DNA from: Rhizobium sp. Root1220
GTDB taxonomy: Bacteria > Pseudomonadota > Alphaproteobacteria > Rhizobiales > Rhizobiaceae
Assembly: GCF_001426265.1 (NCBI RefSeq)
Contig: NZ_LMDG01000011.1
Coordinates: forward strand, 1 to 62,032
Direction: 5' to 3'
DNA: 62,032 nucleotides
A model generated the notes under the pieces. The model did not search any database, was not told the DNA's origin, and saw only the letters and a list, made by a program, of their open reading frames with translations. Both the position numbers and the translations under genes were made by a program. Positions 9,535 to 17,628 of this stretch are shown here, piece after piece (position 1 is the first letter of the stretch; the number at the start of each line of letters is the position of its first letter).

Positions 9535-11777
9535 GCGGTTTTCTCCTGGGCGATAGGCGCTGCGTTAAGCGTGGTGGGAATGGCGACGCGGTTTTCGCGG
9601 CGCAGACGGCGCTCGCCGACCAGCAGCTGGAAGCCGGCGATGACCGCGATCATCACCACGATGAGGACAGAGGAGTAGGCAATGGCCACGCCGTACTCGC
9701 CGTTTTCGACGAGGCCGACGATATAGGCCGTCGACATGTTATACTGGGCGCTGACCAGGAAGATCACGGCGCTGATCGAGGTGATGGCGCGCACGAAGGA
9801 ATAAACCAGCGCCGCGGTGATCGCCGGTCGCAGGAGCGGCAGGATCACCTTGCGCAGCGTGCGGAAGCTGTCGGCCCGCAGTGTCAGCGAGGCTTCGTCA
9901 AGGCTCTTGTCCAGCTGGCTCATCGCCGCCACGCCCCCTCTGACACCAACCGGCATGTTGCGGAAGACGAAGCAGGCAACCAGAATGAGGGCCGTGCCGG
10001 TCATTTCCAGCGGCGGCAGATTGAAGGCCATGATGTAGCTGATGCCGATTACCGTGCCAGGAATGGCAAAGCTCATCATCAGCGCGAATTCGAACAGGTT
10101 GCGGCCGGCAAACCGCTGGCGGACGATGAGGTAGGCGGTCAGAAGGCCAACGGCTGCGGTTAGGGGTGCCGAGATCAGCGCGATTTCCATCGTTGTCCAG
10201 AAGGAGTTCCAGGCGACGCCCGTCCAGGCGATACCGCCGTCATCGCGCCAACCCACCGAGAACGCGCTGATGTAGTGTTCGAGCGTCAAAGTGTTGTCGA
10301 GACCCCAGGTCCGAACGAAGCCGCCGAACAGGATCATCGCGTACACAACGACGGTGAAGACCATCCACGGAATGACAAGTGCATGGACGGCGATCGATAG
10401 GCCGCGTGGCAGGGCGATATGCGCGCCGGAGTCGCCCTTTCCGGTCACTGTGGCAAAGCTCTTGCCAGATAGCCAGAAGCGTTGTGCGATGAAGGCCGAG
10501 AGCGTGAAGGCCAGCAAGATCATCGCGAGTGTTGCTGCGCGTGACGGGTCGTTCTGCGAGCCGACGACGGCAAAGAAGATCTCGGTCGAGAGCACGCCAT
10601 GACTTCCACCCAACACCATTGGATTACCGAAATCCGCCATGCTCTCGATGAAGCCGATCAGAAAGGCGTTGGCGAGGCCGGGCTTCATCAGCGGCAGAGA
10701 CACGCGCCAAAACGTCCGCCAGCGGTCTGCGCGCAGGGTCTGCGATGCTTCCTCCATCGACGGGCTGACGCCCTCGACAACACCGATCAGCACCAGAAAG
10801 GAGATCGGGGTAAACGAAAGCACCTGCGCAATCCAGATACCGGTCAGGCCATAGAGCCAGCGTCCAGGCTCGATGCCAAACAGCGACGACAATCCCTGGG
10901 TGACAACGCCAGCACGCCCGAACAGCAGGGTCAGCGCCAGTCCGACGACAAAAGGCGGGGTAATGATCGGCAGGATGGTCAGAAGGCGCAGACCCTTCTT
11001 GAACGGGAAGCGGGTTCTGGTTGCGACAAGCGCAAAGCATAAGCCGAGCAATGTTGAGCCACCCGCCGTCATAATCGCGAGAAACAGGGTGCGCCAGGCG
11101 ACGCCGCAGCGCTCACCGCCGGCGAGGCAACTCAGGCTCCAGACGGATGGGTCCTGAATGTTGGTCAGGAAACCGTCCGGACTGAACGAACCATCAAAAC
11201 TCTGAAAGGCACCGACAAACATGCTGGCGACGGGATAGAAGACGAAGATCGAGACCAGAACGACAAGCAGGGTGATCGACGCAACCACGAATGCATCGCC
11301 CTTCATCGCCCCGCGCTCGGCCAGCCCGAAGGCGAACATCAGCACGAAGACGATGCCGAGCAGGATGGCCCCGGCTCCCATCGACGGCTGGCCGTCCGGA
11401 AGCGCACCGAACATGGTCTCGCTGATCGTCCAGCTCCAGCCGCTGAAGGTAATCGCCAATCCCTGAAGGCACAGAAACAGGAAACCGACCGCGCCGGCAA
11501 AGGCAAGCAGGCCGCCGCGTGCCATCGGGCTTGAGATGAAGCGCGCGATCACGGCAAGGGCCACGAAGATGAAGCTTAGCGACAGCCACCACTTGCCATG
11601 CTGCAGGATTTCCAGAATGGCGGGAGCGCTTGCCGGATCGGATGGAAAGCCTGACAGCCAGCCGAAGCCATAAAAGCCGCCGTCGATCCGGTACCAGGGC
11701 AGGACGAGCAGGGCGACCAAGCCTACCAATAGAGCAAGGTCCAGTCGGCGGTTGCGATTGGGCATGGCGATCAGCAT
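9531..11777 (-). CDS. Fused two-domain ABC permease (AfuB/FbpB-type)
   Basis: A 748-residue inner-membrane protein containing two BPD_transp_1 modules in tandem, as in the AfuB/FbpB permeases where one chain replaces a heterodimer. The first core spans roughly 210-440 with EAA loop EEASQTLRADRWRTFWRVSLPL. The second spans about 500-735 with DEASLTLRADSFRTLRKVILPL. An extra N-terminal stretch with about five hydrophobic segments (20-190) precedes them. ATG 11777 is used here; ATG 11765 four codons later is equally possible. Confidence 0.92.
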   Translation of the reverse strand: MLIAMPNRNRRLDLALLVGLVALLVLPWYRIDGGFYGFGWLSGFPSDPASAPAILEILQHGKWWLSLSFIFVALAVIARFISSPMARGGLLAFAGAVGFLFLCLQGLAITFSGWSWTISETMFGALPDGQPSMGAGAILLGIVFVLMFAFGLAERGAMKGDAFVVASITLLVVLVSIFVFYPVASMFVGAFQSFDGSFSPDGFLTNIQDPSVWSLSCLAGGERCGVAWRTLFLAIMTAGGSTLLGLCFALVATRTRFPFKKGLRLLTILPIITPPFVVGLALTLLFGRAGVVTQGLSSLFGIEPGRWLYGLTGIWIAQVLSFTPISFLVLIGVVEGVSPSMEEASQTLRADRWRTFWRVSLPLMKPGLANAFLIGFIESMADFGNPMVLGGSHGVLSTEIFFAVVGSQNDPSRAATLAMILLAFTLSAFIAQRFWLSGKSFATVTGKGDSGAHIALPRGLSIAVHALVIPWMVFTVVVYAMILFGGFVRTWGLDNTLTLEHYISAFSVGWRDDGGIAWTGVAWNSFWTTMEIALISAPLTAAVGLLTAYLIVRQRFAGRNLFEFALMMSFAIPGTVIGISYIMAFNLPPLEMTGTALILVACFVFRNMPVGVRGGVAAMSQLDKSLDEASLTLRADSFRTLRKVILPLLRPAITAALVYSFVRAITSISAVIFLVSAQYNMSTAYIVGLVENGEYGVAIAYSSVLIVVMIAVIAGFQLLVGERRLRRENRVAIPTTLNAAPIAQEKTA

Positions 11778-11799
11778 CCGTTATATCTGCGTGGAATCC

Positions 11800-11827
11800 T
11801 GCAGCCGGCAGTGTCCAGCCGGCTGCA
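11800..11827 (-). repeat. 10-bp perfect hairpin between binding-protein and permease genes
   Basis: TGCAGCCGGC (11800-11809) and GCCGGCTGCA (11818-11827) form a perfect stem with an 8-nt loop and no T-run. It occupies the same place as the hairpin after ugpB and probably sets binding-protein excess by stabilising the upstream mRNA. Confidence 0.72.
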
Positions 11828-11847
11828 TGAGGTCGCAAGCCAGGCGA

Positions 11848-12882
11848 TCAGTTCGCCTTGGCGCCGATTTCCTTGTCCCAGTGGCTGAGCAGCGACTTGC
11901 GCACGTCAGGGTCACCAAACTTCTTGAAGTCATAGTCGATCAGCTTGATGTCCTCGAACTTCGGCGCTTCCTTGGGAATGGCGGCCGATTTGTTCGATGG
12001 CAGCTGGAAGGACTTGGCATCCTTCATGTGCGATTGCGCGTCGGCACTGAGTGCCCAGTCGTACCACTTCTTGGCATTGTCGAGGTTCTTGGCGCCCTTG
12101 ACGATCGACATCGAGCCGATCTCGTAGCCGGTTCCCTCGCACGGTGCGACAGCCTTGATCGGGAAGCCCTCGACCGTCTGGGCAACGGCATCATGCATGA
12201 AGACGACACCGATCGTTGCCTCGCCGCGCGCGGCGGCCTTCACCGGTGCCGAGCCGGATTTGGTGTACTGGGAGATATTAGCGTTGAGCTTGCCGAGGTA
12301 ATCGAAAGCTTTGTCCTCTCCCATGATCTGCACCAGCGTCGCGAGCGTGTTGTAGGAGGTGCCCGACGAGTTCGGATTGGCGATCTGGATCTCACCCTTG
12401 TAGGACGTGTCCAGAAGGTCGGCCCAGCATTTCGGCTCCTTCAGGCCCTTGCTCTTCAAGAGATCGGTATTGTAACCCCAGCCAAGCGCCCCGGCGTAGA
12501 CGCCAACAGTCTTGTATCCGGAGCTCTCGGCCTGTTTCTGGGCCCAGTCCTGCAGCTGGTCGAACAGCGGAGACTTGTACTCCTGTGTGAGGTTCTCGGC
12601 AGCGGCCTGTAGATGGGGGTCACCGGTTCCCGCCCACCAGATGTCGGTCTTCGGGTTGCGTGCCTCGGCTCTGATCTTCGCATAGGTCTCGCCGGCAGAC
12701 AGGCGCACCATGTTGACCTTGATGTCGGACTGCTTTTCGAACAGGCCCTTCATCAGATCGCATACCTGCGAGTCTGCCGAACAAATCATGTTGAGGTCGC
12801 CGGCCGCATGGGCCGAGTAGGCGACAAACGAAACGCCAGCCGCGAGCGCAGCCGCAGTAACTGTTCCAAAACGCATTGACAT
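11848..12882 (-). CDS. Periplasmic substrate-binding protein, AfuA-like
   Basis: A 344-residue periplasmic binding protein of the Fbp/AfuA cluster. A Sec signal peptide ends AHAAGDLNM at about residue 27. The core has the features of type II binding proteins: a segment reading VRLSAGETYAKIRAEA, then DIWWAGTGDPH, then the hinge-region segment GVYAGALGWGYNTD. AfuA proteins of this group bind phosphorylated hexoses rather than iron, and no iron-coordinating Tyr-Tyr pair stands out. With the adjoining phosphatase and a sugar-isomerase-like gene across the divergent promoter, a sugar phosphate is the best guess for the ligand. A phosphonate or Fe(3+) ligand is the alternative. Confidence 0.88.
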   Translation of the reverse strand: MSMRFGTVTAAALAAGVSFVAYSAHAAGDLNMICSADSQVCDLMKGLFEKQSDIKVNMVRLSAGETYAKIRAEARNPKTDIWWAGTGDPHLQAAAENLTQEYKSPLFDQLQDWAQKQAESSGYKTVGVYAGALGWGYNTDLLKSKGLKEPKCWADLLDTSYKGEIQIANPNSSGTSYNTLATLVQIMGEDKAFDYLGKLNANISQYTKSGSAPVKAAARGEATIGVVFMHDAVAQTVEGFPIKAVAPCEGTGYEIGSMSIVKGAKNLDNAKKWYDWALSADAQSHMKDAKSFQLPSNKSAAIPKEAPKFEDIKLIDYDFKKFGDPDVRKSLLSHWDKEIGAKAN

Positions 12883-12919
12883 CCTCCTATGTGTAGCAGC
12901 GCCTCCACGCTGATCGCTT

Positions 12920-12935
12920 TTGCAAGCGTGTGCAA
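12920..12935. promoter_or_regulatory. Putative LacI-family operator 1
   Basis: TTGCAAGCGTGTGCAA is an inverted repeat TTGCA-N6-TGCAA, the size and CG-centred type bound by LacI-family dimers. It lies 38 bp upstream of the afuA-like start codon. Its centre is 77 bp from operator 2. Confidence 0.72.
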
Positions 12936-12996
12936 ATGCTGCATCAAGACCTTTGCGCTGTCAACCTGACTTCTCTAGTCAGCCAAACAATCTCTG

Positions 12997-13012
12997 TTGC
13001 ACGCGATTGCAA
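12997..13012. promoter_or_regulatory. Putative LacI-family operator 2
   Basis: TTGCACGCGATTGCAA has the same half-sites (TTGCA-N6-TGCAA) and shares the GCG core with operator 1. It lies 34 bp before the regulator's GTG start, suggesting autoregulation and possible looping between the two sites. Confidence 0.72.
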
Positions 13013-13045
13013 TTGTGTGCAGTATTCCGTGCGGGAGGATGGGCT

Positions 13046-14047
13046 GTGACAAGCAAACTTTATATCAGTGCGCAGGAAGTGGCCGAGAGGGCAGGGGTGT
13101 CTCGCTCGGCCGTGTCACGAACGTTCACGCCTGGCGCCAGTGTGGCACCTGAAACCAGGCGACGCGTGATGGAAGCCGCGGAAGCACTTGGGTATCAAGT
13201 CAATCACCTGGCTCGCGGCCTGATGCGCAACGAGAGCGGAATTGTCTGCCTGATCGTATCCGAGGTGGCGACGCCGTACCGATCGGCGCTTTTGAGCATG
13301 CTCACGCAGAAGCTTCAAAATGTTGGCAAAGTGGCGATGCTCGTGAATACGGATCGCTCCGATGGCAGTGTCGATCGTGCGCTGAAGCAAGCCATTCGAT
13401 ACCGTGCGGATGCTTCGATCATCATGTCAGGACTACCGGACAAATCCATCACGCAGCTATGTCTGAAAAACGGCCAACGGCTGGTGCTTATCAATCGCGA
13501 CGACGATCAGGCAGGGCCGCTTCGGATCAATCTTGACGACTATGAGGCAGCAGCTCGGGTCGTGACCGCCTTTGCACGTGCCGGCTGCCGTAGACTCGCA
13601 TTTGCGAACTCGCAGGCTGGAACGCCAAGTCTGATGGCCCGTGAGCATGGGTTTGTCGATGCCGCGAAACGTTTGGGACTTGAGGCGATCGTCGAGCGGT
13701 ATGGATGGACCGGCTATGGAGCCGGGCAGGTCCTTGCACAGCGCCTTTTGACACGCCAGGACCGGCCTGATGCCGTGTTCTGTGCCACCGATCTCCTAGC
13801 CTGTGGTTTTATGGACGCTGCAAGGCGTCAGTTCTCCATCTCAATTCCGGATCAACTGTGCGTGGCCGGATTTGACGATATTGAGCAGGCATCCTGGACA
13901 TCGTATGATTTGACGACCTTTGCCCAACCCGTTGACGTTATCGCCAACGAAGCTGTCAGATGGCTAGAGGATAACCGACCGCAGCAGCCCACTCGAATAC
14001 AACTGCATGCCAATCTTGTCTGGCGAGGATCGATAAGGGGAGGCTAA
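13046..14047 (+). CDS. LacI-family transcriptional regulator
   Basis: A 333-residue repressor with an N-terminal helix-turn-helix (SAQEVAERAGVSRSAVSRTF), hinge helix and a sugar-binding periplasmic-binding-protein-like core (DQAGPLRINLDD, then FCATDLLACGFMDAARR). The open frame extends upstream to 12920, but GTG 13046 has GGGAGGAT six bases before it and starts just ahead of the HTH. The longer form would translate across both operators. It is divergent from the afuA-like operon, whose control region holds two matching palindromes. A phosphosugar or free sugar is the likely inducer. Confidence 0.9.
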   Translation: MTSKLYISAQEVAERAGVSRSAVSRTFTPGASVAPETRRRVMEAAEALGYQVNHLARGLMRNESGIVCLIVSEVATPYRSALLSMLTQKLQNVGKVAMLVNTDRSDGSVDRALKQAIRYRADASIIMSGLPDKSITQLCLKNGQRLVLINRDDDQAGPLRINLDDYEAAARVVTAFARAGCRRLAFANSQAGTPSLMAREHGFVDAAKRLGLEAIVERYGWTGYGAGQVLAQRLLTRQDRPDAVFCATDLLACGFMDAARRQFSISIPDQLCVAGFDDIEQASWTSYDLTTFAQPVDVIANEAVRWLEDNRPQQPTRIQLHANLVWRGSIRGG

Positions 14048-14426
14048 AGCTCCGGTCCGGGAGTCTATGGCAGGCGAAGTGCCTCGCGCGATACGAGAGC
14101 AACACGCAATCTGCAGGCCTATTGCCGCCAATGATTGTTGACGCTGCCGTAGATGGCCTCGCATCCAGATGTCCGAACAAGGTGGACATGTTCCCAAGTG
14201 GCTGTTGTGCTGCCGTTCGGCTAACGATCGAGGCGCGCGATCTTTTATCGCCCATTGCGGGGGGGCCGAACACCGGACCTGATTGCTCAAGGGCTAGAGA
14301 TCGAGAGGATCATTCACACCATGGCGATGTCGAACGGCATGCGGATTGAACTCTGAATTACCGCATCACCTGGCCCGCCCGGGTCAGACTTCATCAACAC
14401 CAACGTTAATCCATACAGGGACTAAA
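14048..14426 (+). other. Intergenic region without a supported gene
   Basis: I see no gene in this stretch. Short ORFs here have shadow-like composition. It presumably holds the promoter for the TIM-barrel gene at 14427. Confidence 0.4.
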
Positions 14427-15212
14427 ATGGAACAGCCCCTCATCCTTGCCGCCTGCGCGGAAATGCTCTGGCAGGATCGCCCGATCGAGTGGCGCGCCGC
14501 CCGCCTTGCCGAAATGGGGTTTCAGGTAGGTCTCTGGAACTGGCCTGATCATGACCTCGGCGCTCTTGAACGGTCGGGAGCGACTTTCTCTATCATGAAC
14601 GGCTATCTCACAGGGCGACTGGCAGATGACGAAGGCGCCGAAGAACTTCTGCGTTCCGCTCGCGAGACCGCCCATGTCGGAAAGCGCCTCGGGGTTGCTC
14701 GGTTGAATCTGCACGGTACGGGGCTGGGTGAGGGCGGCCTGCCGGCACGGCCTGCTGAAGTAGTTACCGGCAGCATGTGGTTGAAAGCTCGCGACACTCT
14801 TGCCCGTATTGCGGAAATGGCAGAGGAGGAGGATGTCGTCTTCACGCTGGAAAACCTGAACCTGCCGGTCGACCATCCGGGCACGCCGTTCGGCCGCGCG
14901 GCAGACACGTTGGCGCTGGTTTCATCCGTCAACCTTCCCCACCTGAAGCTTAATCTGGACCTTTATCATGTGCAGATTGGCGAAGGTAACCTCATTGAAA
15001 CCTGCCGCGCCTGCTTACCATGGATCGGCGAAGTGCAGGTGGCTGACGTGCCCGGGCGCTGCGAGCCGGGCACGGGCGAAATCAACTACCCGGCAATTGC
15101 TAGCGCGCTTTATGAAATGGGATATCGCGGCCCAGTCGGAATGGAGGCCTACGCCAAGGGCGATCCCGATGCCGCACTTCAGGCCTTCCGGACCGCGTTT
15201 ACTTTGTTCTAG
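14427..15212 (+). CDS. Hydroxypyruvate-isomerase-like TIM-barrel enzyme
   Basis: A 261-residue protein of the xylose-isomerase-like TIM-barrel (AP_endonuc_2) superfamily, closest in look to hydroxypyruvate isomerase and related keto-sugar isomerases/epimerases. Metal-ligand motifs are visible: the Glu in VVFTLENLN, the Asp and His in LKLNLDLYHVQIGEG, the segment GEVQVADVPGRCEPGTGEIN and the final Glu in GPVGMEAYAKGD. The frame is open from 14346, but ATG 14427 has AGGG upstream and starts at the first barrel strand. It follows the LacI regulator in the same direction, so it probably acts on the sugar released by the imported phosphosugar route. Its substrate is unknown. Confidence 0.85.
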   Translation: MEQPLILAACAEMLWQDRPIEWRAARLAEMGFQVGLWNWPDHDLGALERSGATFSIMNGYLTGRLADDEGAEELLRSARETAHVGKRLGVARLNLHGTGLGEGGLPARPAEVVTGSMWLKARDTLARIAEMAEEEDVVFTLENLNLPVDHPGTPFGRAADTLALVSSVNLPHLKLNLDLYHVQIGEGNLIETCRACLPWIGEVQVADVPGRCEPGTGEINYPAIASALYEMGYRGPVGMEAYAKGDPDAALQAFRTAFTLF

Positions 15213-15294
15213 TTTGATCTTCGATTTTAGGAAGAAGGGTTGGATTAGAAGGTTGGACGCGACACGAATGGCGGATGGTTCCATAAATCTGAAT

Positions 15295-15310
15295 ACGCCC
15301 CAGCGGGCGT
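15295..15310. terminator. Possible terminator hairpin after the isomerase gene
   Basis: ACGCCC-CAGC-GGGCGT is a 6-bp stem with a 4-nt loop, followed by CTAAATAATT with no strong T-run, 83 bp after the stop codon. The rest of 15213-15855 contains no gene I can support. Confidence 0.35.
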
Positions 15311-15855
15311 CTAAATAATTGCCGAGGCTAGGTTCATATCCCTTCAAGGTGTAGGGGCTTGCCCAGTTCTGCGGTTTGGCACCGTTCAAGAATAGCTTCG
15401 CGCCGTCTCATCGGTCACTGGGGATGCTTTCGACACAGCCTGATAGCGAACGAAAGACAAGCCCGTGCTCCGCCCAAGCGGATCGACGCTCAATGCGGCA
15501 GTTGCGGCCGGTGACAACGGCCAAGCCTCCAGCGAGCGCGGTGCTTCTAGTCCCGGCTGCGAGCATGACGTCTAGTCGAACTCTGCGGAGCCACCGCGCC
15601 AGGTCATGGCGGGCTGCCGCTCCAATACGTCTGCCTGTCGAATTGTACGCATTGACCGTCGCGCAATTCTGGATCAACTTGAAAGTGCAGAGATACGCAG
15701 CGGCCGTGGCGCGGAGGCGGTAGCGATGCTTTCTGTCGAACGGACAGGGTCACAATTAATTGCTCCCGTCCTGCAGCGGCTGAAAGCCTCACATATTCAA
15801 TCCGGATCGTCCGGGAACCGCGTTTCAGAAAGCCACCAGGCATGGGCGATCCGCA

Positions 15856-17622
15856 GTGACACCAGCTACCGGACCATTGAGGCGTAGCTTATTCACGAAA
15901 TACTTCACGACGATTTTTGCTGCAGTCCTGTTGCCCATCATTGTCGGTGGAACGATCGAGGCCTGGCTTGGGTATCGCGACCAGCGCGCCTCCATTGATT
16001 CGAGGCTCTTGTCGGAGGCGCGCGCATCGTCGGAACGCATAAGCAGCTTCCTGAACTCAATCATTGACCAGATGGGATGGGCCGTCCAGTTGCCCGTCGC
16101 CTCTGTGAGCCCTGAAGAACGGCGGTTCGACGCCTTGCGCTTGTTGCGCCAAGCGCCCGCCATCACGGAGTTCGCGCAGGCGGACCGCCAGGGCAAAGAG
16201 CTTCTGCGCGTCTCCCGTGTCGTGCCGGATGTCGTTGACAGCGGGCGCGATCTGTCGAGTGAAGCCAGCTTTCAGGCGTTAATGGAGAACGGCAGCCGGT
16301 TCGGGCCGGTCCATTTTTCGCGAGGATCGGAGCCCTATATGGCTATCGCGATTGGCGGCGAGAAGCATAACACCGGCGTGGCGCTCGCGGAAGTCAACCT
16401 GAAGCTGATCTGGAGCGTGATCGCCAACATCAGGGTCGGCCAGAAGGGCCACGCCCATGTCCGCGACAGCATGGGGCGGCTGATCGCCCACCCCGAAATT
16501 GTTCGGGTGCTTCGTGGCGAGGACCCGGGAGACCTTATGGCAGCCCCCGCGCGGCAGGCTGTGGCCGACGATCTAGCACAGGCGCCGGTCCGATCGGACC
16601 CGGTAATTGTACGGCGCGGCGATAGTGGGGCGTGGGTGATCGCCGGCAGCGCCATCGTTCCCGGACCGAATTGGACCGTGTATGTCGAGCAACCCCTATC
16701 GGAGGCGTTCGCTCCCATATACGCCGCGTTGTGGCGGACCGGCATCCTCCTGATCGCAGGGATCGGGGTGTCGGCGGGACTCGCATACGTGCTTGCGGGC
16801 AGAATCACCGGTCCCATCCGCCTTTTGGAGCAGGGCGCCACGAAGATCGGTGCGGGACAGTTCGATCATCGCGTTCGCATCGACAGCGGCGATGAACTTG
16901 AGGAACTGGCGGAACGATTTAACACAATGGCCGACGAAATCGCGCTTTCGAAAGAGCGTTCGGAGCGTATCGCCCGGCTGAGGCAGTTTCTTGCGCCGCA
17001 AGTGGCGGAGTTGATCGAGATCGAGGGATCCGAGAAACTGCTGGAAAGCAAGCAGGCTGATGTCGTGGTTGTGTTCGGGGACCTGCGCAATTTTACAGCC
17101 TTCTCGGAGAAAACGGAGCCGGGCGAAATCATGGCGGTGCTGGAAGAGTTCTTCACCGTGCTCGGTCGGCTGGTGCAGAAGCACGAAGCTACGCAAACCG
17201 GCTTTTCTGGCGATGGTTTCATGTTGCTGCTAAATGCGCCGGTACCGTGCGACGATCCGGTGGGGCGTGCAGCACGCATGGCGATGGATATGCAGGAGGC
17301 GGTTCAGGAACTCGTCTTCCGCTGGACTTCTGTGGGCTATAGCATTGGGTTCGGGATGGGGATGGCAGCCGGTGCCGCGACGGTAGGGCGGATCGGCTAT
17401 GAAGGGCGGCTCGAATACACGGCTATCGGACCCGTGGTCAATCTGGCGTCACGCCTTTGCTCCGCGGCGAAAGACGGGCAAATCCTCATCGACGCTGCCA
17501 CCGCACGGCAGATCGGACCTGCAACTCCACTGGATGACCTTGGAAAGCGCCTGTTGAAGGGGTTCGAGGCAGACACCCGCGTATTTGCCATTAAGATGAA
17601 AGAAGGACGGGTGTGCCAATAG
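15856..17622 (+). CDS. Membrane adenylate/guanylate cyclase with Cache and HAMP domains
   Basis: A 588-residue transmembrane class III nucleotide cyclase. A first transmembrane helix (about 18-40) is followed by a Cache-like periplasmic sensor (about 45-285), a second transmembrane helix (about 293-314), a HAMP linker (about 314-367) and the cyclase domain (about 400-580). Both metal-binding aspartates are present (D409 in FGDLRNFT, D453 in FSGDGF), as are the Asn and Arg of VVNLASRL (N529, R533). The canonical base-selecting Lys and Asp are replaced: G449 in GFSGD and P526 in AIGPVVN. The start is GTG 15856 and its ribosome site is weak. The gene is convergent with an ABC_sub_bind protein only 6 bp away, a frequent rhizobial pairing. 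Confidence 0.9.
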   Translation: MTPATGPLRRSLFTKYFTTIFAAVLLPIIVGGTIEAWLGYRDQRASIDSRLLSEARASSERISSFLNSIIDQMGWAVQLPVASVSPEERRFDALRLLRQAPAITEFAQADRQGKELLRVSRVVPDVVDSGRDLSSEASFQALMENGSRFGPVHFSRGSEPYMAIAIGGEKHNTGVALAEVNLKLIWSVIANIRVGQKGHAHVRDSMGRLIAHPEIVRVLRGEDPGDLMAAPARQAVADDLAQAPVRSDPVIVRRGDSGAWVIAGSAIVPGPNWTVYVEQPLSEAFAPIYAALWRTGILLIAGIGVSAGLAYVLAGRITGPIRLLEQGATKIGAGQFDHRVRIDSGDELEELAERFNTMADEIALSKERSERIARLRQFLAPQVAELIEIEGSEKLLESKQADVVVVFGDLRNFTAFSEKTEPGEIMAVLEEFFTVLGRLVQKHEATQTGFSGDGFMLLLNAPVPCDDPVGRAARMAMDMQEAVQELVFRWTSVGYSIGFGMGMAAGAATVGRIGYEGRLEYTAIGPVVNLASRLCSAAKDGQILIDAATARQIGPATPLDDLGKRLLKGFEADTRVFAIKMKEGRVCQ

Positions 17623-17628
17623 GTCGAC

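Noticed and set aside
12920..13045. Upstream start for the LacI regulator
   Set aside because: It would translate through both operators. GTG 13046 has a ribosome site and starts just before the HTH.
14100..14130. Possible fourth LacI-type site before the isomerase gene
   Set aside because: Only one half-site (CTGCA/TTGC) is recognisable. Spacing and second half do not fit TTGCA-N6-TGCAA.
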